Counted from the first letter of the stretch, positions 25,880-39,416 are shown. The stretch is DNA of 64,000 nucleotides from Ficedula albicollis (GCF_000247815.1 NC_021672.1:69290926-69354925), one strand, 5' to 3'. The notes: generated from the letters alone by a model not told the origin. Translations and numbers: made by a program.

Positions 25880-27399
25880 CTACAAAGAGAAGAAAATGAA
25901 ACAGGTAGCCACCAATGATTACCACTCATGAGATTTTACTTTGCTTCCTGTTGTTCTTCACCCTCCATTTAATCTCTCAGTTTTGGACCCAGCAATACTT
26001 TTTAAATCTATCTCTCCATTTCACTGCCCCTGCAACACTGCCTATCATGGATCACATATCCATAGCCAAAAGCTGCCAGCCTTTAAGCTTCCAAGGGTCT
26101 GTGGCAGAGCTACTCTGAGCTGCCTGAAGAATCTAATCTAAACACGATACTGAAACAGAAACTGGAATCATGTATCCAGCTCTGACGCTCTTCGTACTTT
26201 GGCAGAGACCAAGGGTATTCAGAGAAGGCCAGTGAGAGGAAATCATTACAGGAGCTGCTCCCTCACAGGGCTGTTTACAGGGCAAAGGTCCACAAAAAAA
26301 GTGTGGCAGCCCTGGACTGAACGAGGAAGAACTCTGGTCTCCTTGCAGCGCTGCCTGCGTGTGCACTAACACCGGCCAGCCTGCTCCTAGAAAAATGCTC
26401 CCAATTATTCTCTCCCATTGCAGGGCATTCAAGAGGTCCGGCACTACCAGGAGAATTTTTGTCCCTTTTTCCCTCTGCACAGCACCATGATGCTGCTGGT
26501 ACTGGCATGGCTGAAGAATTTGAAGTTTGTGGATTTGAAGGGTGGGATTTGAGGGGGATGTGGGGAGAGGGGAAATGAAAGCAGGGACGTGGGGTGGGAT
26601 GATGTTTCCAGGCAGCTTTTTTCCACTGCTGCCCCTCTCTCTTCCCTCTATCCCCAGTCCAGATAACCCCTGCTAAACCCTGCCAGCTCCCCTGCCGAGA
26701 TTTGGGGCTCCCAGCCTGCCCTAATCACACGAGCTTGCAAAACTGTCCACTTGTGACCTACTTTCCTTTTAACTTCCCAGCATTTCTGCTCCATGCTGGG
26801 CTTCTCCACTCACCCACTAACCCCAACTAGAAATAAACAGAGGTGAAACTCTTAAAAAGCAGACAGAAGCATTTCACCAGCAAGACAGGTAGTGTCCTTC
26901 ACATTTTGCTGAAGATCTCGCTACATGGTCTTGTGCAACTGTACATTTGCTTTTTGTATCTTAACAGGAATAACTTTATACAGAGAAAATTTTATACTTA
27001 TATAGCACCCTCGTGCTACCTTTTCCCTTACACAAGAACTGAAGAACGATATGAACACAACTTACAGTATGACAAAGTGCAAGCAGGAAACCTTAAAGCC
27101 AAGCCCACAAGCTATGAAATCCTCCTGAACTTCCTGTGTGCCCAATCCTCCCCTCTCCCAGCTGCACCCTGGGAAGGCTGTCAGAGCCTGGCATGTGCCA
27201 CTTCCCTGGCACAGTCGCCACCCTCGGGAGCTGAGGGCATCAGCCTTGTGCTTGCCAGGCTGGATGAGCCTACCCAGCCCTTTTTCTGCATGGCAAAGGC
27301 GCCCTGAGTGCAGCAACACCTCCCAAAGTGAAGCACAGCTGGCCTGAGAGAGCTCCCTGTGAGCTCCCCAGGGCACATCTGTACCTTGCTGTCTCCCTC

Positions 27400-27560
27400 G
27401 CAGCCTCTCCGTGGGACAGGGGCGCCTCTGTGCCTCTTCCCCGTGAGGAAGTGGGGCTGAGTGACATTTCCTCGCGGTTATTGCGACAGAGGGACGCATG
27501 CGCGCCGGCCAAGCACGAGCAGGCCAGGCACAGCCCAGGGCTTTGGCAGATACAGCTGCA
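27400..27560. promoter_or_regulatory. Small CpG-rich patch with NRF1-like palindrome, candidate promoter of the PARP12-like gene
   Basis: A short CpG-rich block contains GCGCATGCGT (minus strand, about 27494-27503), the classical NRF1 palindrome. It lies about 1.5 kb upstream of the first recognised PARP exon. No TATA box or clear ISRE was seen. Assignment to the PARP gene is by position only. Confidence 0.4.
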
Positions 27561-28287
27561 CAATCAACATCACTAAAACATCACAGAGTTGATCTGCTGG
27601 GTTTCTGTCACTGCTCTTACCTAAAGCCAATTCCTCCCAGCCTTGCAATGGCTGGGGGTGTTCAGGACCTTCTCCGTTCTGTAAGGAGCAGCTTCTGCTG
27701 AGCATCATTCCTGGAAATGCGACAGCTGGTGTTGCCTTGCAAAGTGACCCCCCCCAAATCTCAGTGCAGAAAGTGGGCTGTGGATGGTTCATCCTGCCCT
27801 CCCCAGGGTTAGTGATGGCACTGGTGGGGGGATTGCAGCAGCAGAGCCCCAGTGAGCCACACAAACCTGAGCACAGAGCCTGTGAGACGGGCTCGCTCAG
27901 CCCTCGGAGCTCTGCACCGCCCCAGGTGTCTGTGTTCCTGTACCTTGGAGTCTGATCCTCCTCTCTGCTCTTCCCCACACAAGGCAGACAAGGCTTAGGA
28001 GCTTTCCAGGCTGACCTCCAGCCTTCCAGAAGCTGACAGCACTTCCCAGCAGAGCTCTGAGGCATAAAGCTTAACAACAGGTCAGGTGCTTTTAACTATG
28101 CAAACTTGTTAAGCCAAAAGCATTTCTTTGACTTTTTTTTTTCCCCTCAGATTGTGTTCAGTTGAACTGCCCAGAACATTTTTCTTTCCTGGAGATCCAG
28201 TCATACCAGATCAGTAGTGGCTGAAACACATAAATCACTGAGTTTTTGGAAAGGGTGCACTCTGAGTGCGTTCTACAGACATAGCAT

Positions 28288-28352
28288 TAAAACAAACAAA
28301 CAAACAAACCCAACAACAACAAAACCCCTACCACACACACGAAAAAACAAAC
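28288..28352. repeat. A-rich (AAAC)n microsatellite
   Basis: Four to five AAAC units, then degenerate AAC/CACA repeats. No coding content. Confidence 0.8.
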
Positions 28353-28978
28353 CAAAACAAAAAGTCAACACCACGAATGTGATTATGAACTCTGTTTCAC
28401 TTCCTTCACTTCTGAAGCCCTACTGAGGCCTAAGAGCTTCAGTAGACATGAGACAGCAGCTTTAGGAAAAGCATTCTGGCTTGGTAGAAAATGTTTACAT
28501 ATCCGTACTGGGAGCAGGACACCATCCTCTCTAAAAACAAACAACTGTCCACAAACTGGGAACTTGAGCTCACTGTAAACTGATACTTTCTGAGCATCGT
28601 ATTTTTTATTTTTGTCCTTTTTAATTGCAATGTCATGCGTGGAGCTGTTGAACCTCTGATTTCTCAGCCATGGTACTATATCTGTCTGCATTTCCAGTAT
28701 CTGGGAATGGAACAGCTCTCAGAGCAGACGTCCTATGTATAGCCCTGCAAGATCATATTCCTGCACAGTCAGCAGAGGCACCCAAGTGTGGTTTCCTTGC
28801 ATATGTCAAACAATTTATTCTTTATCAAGAAACCATGGTCCAGCAGATAGTGCTATTTAGTTTCCCCCCAGGGATTTCTATTCTCTTTCTCTTCAGAGGA
28901 AACAGACAAAAAAGGGACATTTCACCCTTTGTGCCTCTGTGACACACAGCAGCTCTGTTGCAATTTCAGACTGCTCCA

Positions 28979-29165
28979 AGGTTTGAGGTGCGAGTCCTGA
29001 TGCTACAACACGTGCACACTGTGCTCACGTGGGTACAGCCTGGCGGTTTGAGGTGCGAGTCCTGATGCTACAACACATGCACACTGTGCTCACGTGGGTA
29101 GAGCCTGGGTGCGAGTCCTGATGCTACAACACGTGCACACTGTGCTCACGTGGGTACAGCCTGGC
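28979..29165. repeat. Three-copy repeat rich in CACGTG
   Basis: Units start at 28990, 29055 and 29111 (spacing 65 and 56 bp; GCGAGTCCTGATGCTACAAC). CACGTG occurs five times across the array: twice each in units 1 and 3, and once in unit 2, where the other site is CACATG. It lies between the PARP candidate promoter and the transporter's 3' end. Confidence 0.93.
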
Positions 29166-29449
29166 CTGGCAGTACCTCCAGCTTTTACCTAAAGATGTGT
29201 AAAATCCCCCAAAATAGTATCTAAGTGGGTGGAGTCAGGAAATGTTGGGGTGATTGAGCTCACCTGGTTCTGGAAGGTCTTCTGCAGGTTGGTTTCCCAG
29301 CCACCCACACTGGAGTGCTGTGGCAAGATGTGCCAGGGTGTTCAGCTTCAGCAAAGCCTGGCACAAGGAGGGACTGGCTGTCTGGGAGCCTGGAAGCATT
29401 TCCAGATCTCACTTGAGCCCTTTCTATCATTTAAAGCCAATACCTTCTC

Positions 29450-29539
29450 CTGTGGGTTGTGATGGTTTTTGCTGTGAGGATTTTCCCAGTCAGACTGTAT
29501 TTCCTGTTGGACAATGTCCAGCTGCTTGTAAATTAAATT
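29450..29539 (-). pseudogene. Decayed extra copy of the xCT-like terminal exon
   Basis: The minus strand after CTCCCAG at 29540 reads NLIYKQLDIVQQEIQSDW. It lines up with the real last exon at 30975-31039 ([19 protein letters not shown]). The likeness continues into the 3' UTR (GAAAATCC and ACCATCAC blocks). About 11 nt are missing relative to the real exon. Splicing from exon 11 into this acceptor would create an immediate TAA. It is therefore read as a dead duplicate, about 1.5 kb downstream of the functional exon. Confidence 0.6.
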
Positions 29540-30942
29540 CTGGGAGGGTAGTGGGGAAACAAACCCTGCAACCACACTGCTGCTGTCCCAGCTTAATTCA
29601 GCACAGGAACAGGAAGCAGCCATTACAAGAATAATAATTCTCAATTGCTTTGAAAAAAACCCACCTTTAGTTCCAAAATTTTTCACGTTTCAGTAGATTA
29701 CATTGGATTTGCAAATAGTACTTTGTTTTTATTTTAAGTACATAAATGTTTGATACAAAGGATTAAAAAATGCTCCACATTCTGCTGTTCCTCTTTCCAG
29801 CAGTCATTAGAGGAGTCTCAGCATGCTACTTTCCATCTTTTAGGAACCAATTAATGATTACGTGATTGTGAATAGCTAATTGCTGTTTTATCTGGACATA
29901 ACATTGCCACATTAATAATGTAAACCAAAGTAATCCAATAATGGAAACCTTTCTTGTGCCATTAGTTCAAATGAGCATTTATGGATTAAATCAGCAAGTC
30001 ATGTGCAATTGCCAAGTTAAAGCTTGGATGTGAAGTCACTCATGTCTTCTTACAGCACCAAAAGAGGCACTTATTCAGAAATGTGCCCAAGTCTCATCAG
30101 TGGTCCTGTCTAATTAATGGAGGAATTGTTTTTCACTGGAGTGAGGCCAAATTCTGAGTTTTCAACTTCACTGATGAGGAGTGGGTCTGGGAAGTTGGGG
30201 GAGGGACCAGGATCTATTCTGTCATATTCTAGTTGATATTTAACTGATTTTTTAAAAAAATGTGTTTGTACATTTTAAAATGTACAAACAAATGTAATTT
30301 CAGAAAAGTAAAATTTAAAGTTGAAAGATTATTTCAAAACTAAAAAAACTCATTCTCCTTAAACAAAAATCAAAGCAGAACATTCTGACTTTACTTTGTT
30401 CATACTTGAATTTCAAATATCTTCTCATTAGCTCAATCTGTACTTTCTGGTAAATAAAGTTTTATCCCCCTGCATTCCCCTTTCCAATTCATCTGCCTTA
30501 TCTCTAATTTGTTCTCCCCAACCCTTCCCCTTGTCCACAACAAGGCTGCTACAGTGGTTCTGTTTGAAACTTGCATTTGCCTTCCATATATTGGATTCTA
30601 AGTTCTGCAACATGCCCACTTCTTCTACTTGCCAAGCTAGGAAAACAAAATATTGTCTCTATACACACACACTCTCAGTTTTACTCAGGACTGTGCCAGG
30701 CTGCAAAATTAGGATCTTGGTTTCAAAGACACTCCACAGTCAAAGAAAGCTCATTTCAGAGAACTGGTTTGCTCCTCTGAAAAAAAAAGAAAAGGGCAGG
30801 AACAGATCCTGATTGGCAAGTTCAGGAGCACTTGCAGCAAGGTTTTGGCTCAGAGTTGTCCTCAGTTGCACTGACTAGAAGGAATAAAAGCACGGCCTGC
30901 TTTTGGTAGGATCAAAGATGCCAAAAATGGTCTAAGTAGATT

Positions 30943-30948
30943 TTTATT
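30943..30948 (-). terminator. Poly(A) signal of the xCT-like gene
   Basis: AATAAA on the minus strand about 27 nt after the transporter stop codon. It would give a very short 3' UTR. A more distal site is possible. Confidence 0.45.
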
Positions 30949-30974
30949 GTCTTCTGTGAATCCTGATGGTTTTC

Positions 30975-33900
30975 TCAGTAAGTCTTGATTTCTTGTTGGA
31001 CAACTTCCAGCAGTAACTGTAGTTTGTGTGTAAGATAATCTGAAAGGGTGGGAAAAAATAAAGGAAGCTTAGTCCAGAGGAAATCCTGAGATATCCTGAA
31101 AAACAGAGCATCAGCACTGATAGCTGGAGCACTTTATGCTGGCAGATCACTGTATCTGTTTGCTTTCTTGCTGTATGTTTTCTTCTACTCAGTGGTTACT
31201 GATGAACCTCCATCCAACATCAAATTAAAAAAAAACAAGACTTGGAACAGAAATGACAAAATAAACTCAAACCCGGGCCCTCATTTCTGAAAAACCCTTG
31301 TGCCACCATGCCTACATCCAAAGGAAAACTGTACTATACACTGCATGGAGTTGAGATGTACTTCATTTCCACAGCTACATTTGTGCCCAAACCATCCTGG
31401 CCTCTTCACCAAGCTGACAGACCCCTGGCAGTACTCCTCTCCTACCAGTCCTCTCCCCAGCCTTTCAGGAAGTAAATTTGTGCATGGGGTTACAGCATCT
31501 GCCTGTAGTCTCTCCATCCTAACTTTTCAGCTTTTTGCTCCATGTCAGACAAATTTGACCCAGAGCTGGTGATCCCAAAGACATGATAAAGTTTAGTAGG
31601 TACCATGGCTGGGATGGGGAAGTGACGCTCTCTGTTCCCCCTGTCTTTATTAAAACAAATTTGGCTGTGGATGCTGTGCCTTGGCAAAGGCATCAGAGTG
31701 GTGCCAGGGGTCGTGATTTAGGTTTCATGAGGTTTGTTGGTCAAGGAGCAATTTGCATCAGAGACAAGCCCAGGGAACAAACCAGCATCCCAACCCTTGA
31801 GTGTGTCTAGGCCCACAATACTGAAAGTCAGACTCACACTTACAGAAGAGGTTGCGGCAGCGGGCTGACATCTGCCTGTGAATTATGAGGTAGTAGACTG
31901 GAAAACCACTCAAAACCATGGTGCATCCAATGCTAATGCTCACAGGGTCTGAGTAGAAAGACATGGCCACTGTGAAGAGGCAGATGATGGTAAAAGAGAC
32001 AGGAACAAACAGGGGAACCTGGGGAAAGGAGCACAGAAGATATCAGGGAAAACTGGTGACGGTGGCAAATCAGACTCTGGATGTGCCGGCACACACTGTA
32101 TTCATTTCTCCATCTAAAGAAAATGAGAAGAATCATATCCTGTCCTGCAGAACGCTTCTGTACAATCAGACTGCAAACAATTGCATCAGCTTCAGTGTGC
32201 CCTGTGAGGTGCATGCCTCCTGTATTCATGTGCACCAAAATCTAAACCTCACTTGCAAGTGGAAGCCAAGCAGGAGGAGAAGCCACCTACGCCCACGGCT
32301 CTGTGAATGTCCTGCATGCACACATACCTGCTTGCCACCTAAGGCAACTGCTGAGGGAAAATCTGAAGCCAAGAAGGCAGTGACACTTGGAATCAAACTG
32401 TTCTTTGCTTATGAAACTCGTGTTGACCTGCCTCCAGCTCGCCTGAGACTTACAGTGACTAAACCAAGACAAACCAGACTCTCTATCCCTATCCCTGTAG
32501 CACCTGCAGCTTCAGCAACACCATGGTGAAAATCAAAGCAGCACTCAGCACTTCAGCCTATTGGGTGAGCCAATTGATCTGGGATGTTTGGAGAGCAAAT
32601 AGGAAGACTGCAATAAATAATAAAACTGTGAAACACTCGCTCTGTCTCTGGATCCAAACTCAGCCAAGCCACGGCTGATGGAATGAAGGAGCAGCTCTGA
32701 CACAGGGCGACAATCTTCACCAGTAATAAAGATTGTGTTTTGAATGCTCAACATGCCAAGCTGGAACAGATCAGCTGCTCTAGGTATGGCAGCCATCCAG
32801 CCATCAAACTTAGGTACTCTTGTTGCCTTTCCAGCCAGAGCATCCCTGCCAGCCACTCCTACACGCACACACGCTGCACATCTGCTACGAGGTGTGCGAG
32901 CAGGCTGCTCCCTCCTCCTCTTCTCGGTGTTTTCTCACCGTTTTTAACTCAAAATACTGGAGAGGGGAAGTGCCAGCGCTGTCACACCTGCGCCAGGCTT
33001 TGCTCTGCAGGGGCAGCAGCCGGGGACGGCCCGGGTGCGGCCACTAGAGCGCAGCACGCACCCGCGCATCCCTTCCCTCCCGCACAGAGCTGATAAAAAA
33101 CAGGGAAAACGCGGGGAAAACCAGCTCAGCTGACCAAAAGGACACTATTTCCCTCCCTCGTTTAATCAGCATTTAGGAGCCTCTAGAAGTCTGAATCTTT
33201 GTCTGAAGAAACCCAAACCTCAGCGTCTGAATCCATCAGCAGTGCCACCCGCTAATAAATCTCCCCTAACAAGCTTGAGTTTGAAAGAAAAACTAAAAAC
33301 TTATTCAGTTTGGATCTGGGGGAATACACGAGTGCAGCCAACCAACAAACTGGGAAGCCTCAAGGGCTCTGCTAAAAGCAAAGATCGAGAAGAAAAATTA
33401 CCCCAAACTTGGCAGGAGGATGCGCCCAGCTCATGGAGAACCCCTGAGAGCTGCAGGAGGTGTTTCTGTCCCCCGAGCTCCTCACTGCCCAGCGGCCCTG
33501 GAGCTCCTCTCTTCCCCAGGAGCTGCTGGCTGGAGGCACCATGCAGGGTGACCAGAGTCAGGAACCATCTGTGCCTGCCTCAAGCATGGCCCCAGCCTAA
33601 TTATTGCCTTCTGCACATGATCCGGCAGTGGGAATGGTGCCCAAGCACAGGAAAGCTGCTCCAGCATCCTCTGCTGGCATGAGGGGGATCCCAGCAACCA
33701 GCAGAGTGAGAAAGGCCACAAGAGGAGCTCACTGCTTTACACCAGACAATATTTCTGTAGCAGCAGATGATTACTCCCAAGTCAGGCTTGCTCGTTTTCT
33801 CCCCAAGGCTGACACCTTCCTGCTCCTCAGCTAGAGCTGAGACTTACCTACCACTGAAAGAACCTCCAGGCAAGAGTCCCTTCTTGTAGCCCACAAGAGA

Positions 33901-36900
33901 TGAGCGAGAGAACTGCTCTCTGCACACCTCCCAGTTCAAAGCCTGAAACTTTGTCCCCTGTAGCAAGCAGTCTCCTAACATGCATCTGGTGACTCCATGT
34001 AGAGCTGGCTTTATAGGATTTACCACATCTGGCTGTTTGGGCACATCAACCAATTTCAGGAGCTCCCCATAGGGCTTACCAAGCATCAGGGACTGAAACC
34101 CCTTAGAGCCTAAAGGCAGCCATGGCCATGTAATGGTGTGATTATTAGCAAACCAAAGAGGGGAATGAGGGGTCTGCACAGTGCTGGCTGCCAGGGGTGT
34201 GCTGTGCATTTACCTTGAAGGGGCTGCGCAGCTCCGGGTGACGGTGCCGGTGCACGATGAGCCCCAGGGTGGCTAATCCTATGAAGAGCCATCGGGAAAA
34301 GCTGAAGAAGTTCAGGAGATGGTAAATGTCTCCAATGCACACCATGGCAGTGACCAAAGGGAACTGAGCATTGTGAACATGAAATACAGTCATTAAAGCC
34401 AAGGATAACCTCCTCCAGTCCCCCCGTGACTACTTCACAGCCCCAACATTTGGGAGGTCAGAGAGCTTTATAAAACATAAAGCCAAGGATAACCTCCTCC
34501 AGTCCCCCCACGACTACTTCACAGCCCCAACATTTTGGAGGTCAGAGAACTTTATAAAACGGTGTCACAGACTGAAGGCAAAATTCCTAAAGGCAATGTT
34601 CTGTAGCACTACAGAAAAAAAGTGATCATTTCAAGATCAGCACCATCTTAGATGTTTCATGTCCAAGCCAGGGCAATTAAAACATGCATGATCCAAAGGC
34701 CTGCACTGCTGGTACGCAGGCTATCTACAGTGACATCTGCTGAGTTTTTAGCAGGTCAGCCAAGCTGCAACAGGCACAACAGCACAGTTGGGATGGAGCT
34801 GGACCATTGCCATAAAAAAACCCCTGAACAAATGAAAACATGAGACCAGACCATCTCTACAAATGCTCATTCCCTGCATTTCTACCCCACCTGGGAGTTT
34901 TCAATTTCCAAATAGCCAAAGCCTAGCAGAGGTGTTTTTGTAAGGCAATATCAAGCAGCACCTGTGGCAGATGGTAGGAACCATACTTTTTAAAAAGGTG
35001 TCTAATGTTATAAGGCAGGGAGCTCAAGGTTGTACATTTGGATACCACTGCTGGCTCAAGGGGACTTAATACTTTGCAGCCATTTCCTGTATCCTGCCTT
35101 CTTTATTTTTCAGGGGGTAATTTAAAAAGTCGCAACACCCTTTAAAACTCCTCAGTTTATCCAGACCTTGCAAGAAAGCCAAGACAGCAAAAGAACAGAG
35201 CATGTCACACAGAGTCAGATCTCCTTACCATTAGCATGACAGCAGGAAGGGGGGTGTGCCTTCGAATGTGGATCATGGAGAAGAGAGGAGGCCACTGCCC
35301 TTCCCTGGAAGCCACAAACAGAGTCCTAGGAAAAGACAGGGAGCCCTGTACATTAACATCCTACATCCACAGTAGAAATGAGATCAGTCACTGGGCTGAC
35401 CTGAGGCATCAAGGCACCTGCTCCCTTCCCCAGCACAAGTCTGCTATTCAAGGCCACAGTTCTGCCTTTAGCTGCACTTCCATAGAAAGTTTGGGTTGGG
35501 TTGGAACCCACGCCACTGCCATGGGCAGGGACAGCTTACACTAGACTGAGTTGTTCAGAGCTCCACTTTGGGGGCATTTGGAAAAAAACCCCAAGGTTGA
35601 GTTCCCACAGCTCTCCCAGGACCAGTTCAGTGCAGAGCCCATCATCAGAACCACTGGCAGAGTCTCCCTGGGTGCCTTAGCAGAGACCTTTGGGCAAGTC
35701 CAAAGTGACCATGAATGAGCTCAGACTGGAAACAGGAGTAAGAAAGTCTCTTGCCATCAAAAAAGGAATTAATCTTTGCAGTGAAAAGGAAACTTCAATC
35801 CTTTATAAGAGAAACTGGTGAGTTTACGAAAGGAGATTGTCAGCTTTGAAGCCTATGTTCTTATATGAACATATGCAGAAAAATAAAGTGCAATCTCCTC
35901 AAATGACAGATGATTTCCAATCCTCTGGTCAGCTGTTGGAAAACACAGTTTGTCATACTGCCAAGAGACCAGCTACACACAAGAACAGCTACCAAATGAG
36001 AGCAGAGAGTTCCTTGCTTGCATCCCTCCTTTGATTCATGAAAGAGCAATTAGGGAGAAAACAATCACATCCAATTTTATAAATTTAATATCCTCACACA
36101 AACCATGCCAGAGCATCAGCTGGGCTGAAGCAGGGCCCCAAGCAGCTGGGGCACAAGTGTACAACTGGTTTTATAGCTGTCTCTGTGGCTTTGCAGGGGT
36201 GTGGCTGGCAGGCAGCCAGGGAGGCCCCATCAGTGTTTATATGGACTTTCTGCAGTGATTATGTTAATGATGCCAGGATGGAGGAGAGAAGGTCAGCAGG
36301 GGACACGAAGAACCTCTGTGCTGTCCAGAGACTTCTCATCCTCAAAGATAACCATTATCTAGAGCAGCTAATGGGAAGGATCATCCACACCTGTATTTAA
36401 TACAGGATTTCAGGGTAGTGGATCAGATAATCCATTAGCTTTCAGGCTATGAAACATTCCTTTCAGATCAACTGATTTTTCCCTTTGCAGTCAAAGCTGT
36501 GAAGCAGAACCCACAGCAGAGAGTTTGCTGAGCTCCACAGGACCAGCACAACATATTTCTTCATAAGGTCTGTCCTCCTCTCCAGCTTCAAGGCTCCCAT
36601 AAGGACACAGAGTGTGGTAGACAGTGGAGCTGGCAAGTTTGTTTTTCCTCAGAACAAAGCTTTTCTTATTGCTATAACAAGACTTCTTGAGCCTTGACTA
36701 TTGCTATGAGAATAACCCATCCCAATGACATTTCACTGACTTCAAAGCAAAGTCCTCAAGGGAGAGTTTGCCTAGAGAGCTTCACAACAGAGGGACCCCG
36801 TGCCCTGCAGCAGCACAGCTGGGTGAACCCAGTGAAAGAAGACTCAGTCTCACTGAGCAGCTGCCAACATCAACAAAGCCTCTAGTTCACCAGAAACATT

Positions 36901-39359
36901 TCACTTTAAACTGGGGATTTAAACTGAAGGGTAGGGGAGAAGATAGAAGTCTTTCTTTGTGACCAGTCCTGGGTACCAAAGTCTGAACCTGGTAAGAAAC
37001 AGAAAATGTACTCTTAGCCAAAAGGGACCATCCTGAATGTGGCAACCTGGGAGTCAAAAGCCTTATTTGTCCCACAAGAGTGGCTAAACTGACACCGTGT
37101 GCCTGGGTAATTGCACAGATTGGTGATGTTTGCCTCTGATTCAGTAAGCTGAAAGCATAATTGCCTGGGTAATTGCACAGATTGGTGATGTTTCCCTCTG
37201 ATTCAGTAAGCTAAAAGCATAAGAGATCCTTAGGGATGTGACCTTGAAAATGTGAAGATTCCTCCATTCATGGTTCCAAAGCAGGACAGTGCAACAAGGA
37301 CAGGGACCACGGAGATGAGGCTTTTGAAGGCTCGCTGCACAAAGCTCTGGAGAAAGAGCAAACTTGACTTTAGGGGGAACATGTGGTGATCTCTAGGTTA
37401 GGTGACATCAGGGTCAAAACCAAGAAAACTTCTTCCCTTGAAGGAGTAATATAGAAGTCATAAATCTCACATTTTCTACTGTCATCTGTAGGTTGTTTTT
37501 CATTACATTTTAGGCATGGCAAGAAGAATTTACTGTTGCCCAGTAATCCAAAGCAATAAAGCATTTTATAGGAAAACCATCTCTGAAAGACTTGCCATGA
37601 CCACAGCACAAGCTGGCCACACTGAGGACATAAGAACAGCAATGCCAACTCACCACAGCCACGGCAGGAGAAGCCAGAACATCTTGTGTTCCCAGGACTG
37701 TGTAATAGGAGACGTTGGTGAGCATGTACCCCACAATTACCGTGATCACAGACACGATGACAGCCAGGGGGATATTTCTACAAGGAAGAGGAACACACAC
37801 ACAAAGAACAAGCTGCCATCTCTTGTTAAGCGCAGTATTAGTGCAGATTTTATCTGGTAGTACAACCGATTGCAGTCAGGTGAACCCACAAACTCACTCC
37901 TCCTGCACTGCACTTGGGAAAGCTGCTGGAAACCCAGGGCAGCTTCCTCCCGGCCTTACCGTTCAGGTTTGACCAACTCCTCACGCACAAAGCTGGTCTG
38001 AAACCTGCACGACGGGAAGAGAAGGGGTGAGTCTGAGCCACGGGAGGGTCCCCGGGTGCTGGCCCCGAGTGCCCTCCCACCGCACCTACCAGCCGGAGTA
38101 GGCGAACATGCCTGCATAGAAAGCCAGGGGGAGCTTGTCCAGCACCAGCGACTGCCGGTCGAAAGCATCCTGGAAGTTCTCGGTGTGCCCTGCAGGGGAG
38201 TAAACAGCACGCACAGAGCAGGAGAATGTCAGAGACAGGCTTCCTTCCCTCTAGGATAACATCCCTTGTACCTCTTTGCCCAGAGCTGGGAGGAGAGTTT
38301 GTGATTTCCTTGGAGCAGGGTATTGGAATTCATTTCATTGCTTTAATTTCAGTGCTGTTGCTGATGTGTTTACTTTCCTTCAGTGACATTAAAAAAAATA
38401 AAATCTATCCCTTGTCCAGCTATGGAAGGCATTTCAGGAACAGCAACAACAACAGCTCATTGTTTCCAGCAGACCCTGCTGTGGGAACAGGAGACCATGG
38501 AGATGAGGGGATCCACATTGTCCTCTCCTGTCTTTCGGTCAAAATTAAGTTGTTGGATTGACCCCGCTGTTCCATCCCCAGCCCCCTCAGCAGCTGGACA
38601 CACACTGCCCTTTGATGTGGTGCATCTAACTCAGCTCTCACTGTGCTCTCTCCTGTTCCTGCTGCTGGACTCTGACCCCAGCCCTGGGCTGGCCAGAGCA
38701 TGGGAACCAGGCTGGAGGAGGGGATGGGAGCAGGGACCTGCCAGTCTGACCCTCCACCACCCACCCACAGCAAAGGACACAGCAAATAACATCCTCAAAG
38801 TAAAGGTGTCTCAGGTATTTAACAACTGTCCTAAATTTCCTTCAAGCTTGAAATAACAAAACAGAATTTAACACCAAAAAAAATTAAAAATCAAAGTCAG
38901 GATTTTCTCTAAATAAAAAAAAAAAATAGGGAAGAAAGAAATGCTGAATGGCCTCTCATTCGAACACGGTCAAAAGGAAATGCATTCCCAACATTTTCAA
39001 ATCCAGGTAATCCAAGGTTTGGTTCTACATCTGTGTTAAATTTTCCATAATAAACTCCCTTTAAGAGGTGAGAAGCTTGCCTAGTTGGGCTTCACCAGGC
39101 AAGGTGTGACATGGCATGGAACACACGGAGAAAATCAGGCTACTTCTATGGAAGTGCTTCTGCAAGAAATTCAGTGATGAGATTTGGGCACTTGGGTTTG
39201 AAACACTGGCCCAAAAAATCTCTAATATTAGGCTGAGCCAAAAAGAAGGTAATGATAGAGGAAAGGGCAGAAATGCAATAAAAAAAAAAAAAAGCAGCAC
39301 AAGGCAGAGGAATCAGGCAAAATTATTTAAAAGCATAAAACTGATTTTTAAGCACAAAA

Positions 39360-39416
<57 letters not shown>

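Noticed and set aside
27478..28077. 199-residue minus-strand frame considered as N-terminal PARP exon
   Set aside because: No CCCH fingers, no family likeness, and no donor in the phase needed by the 41-nt exon could be assigned.
29348..29686. 112-residue minus-strand frame taken as a whole gene
   Set aside because: Only about 18 residues match the transporter's terminal exon. The rest is flanking intron-like or UTR-like sequence.
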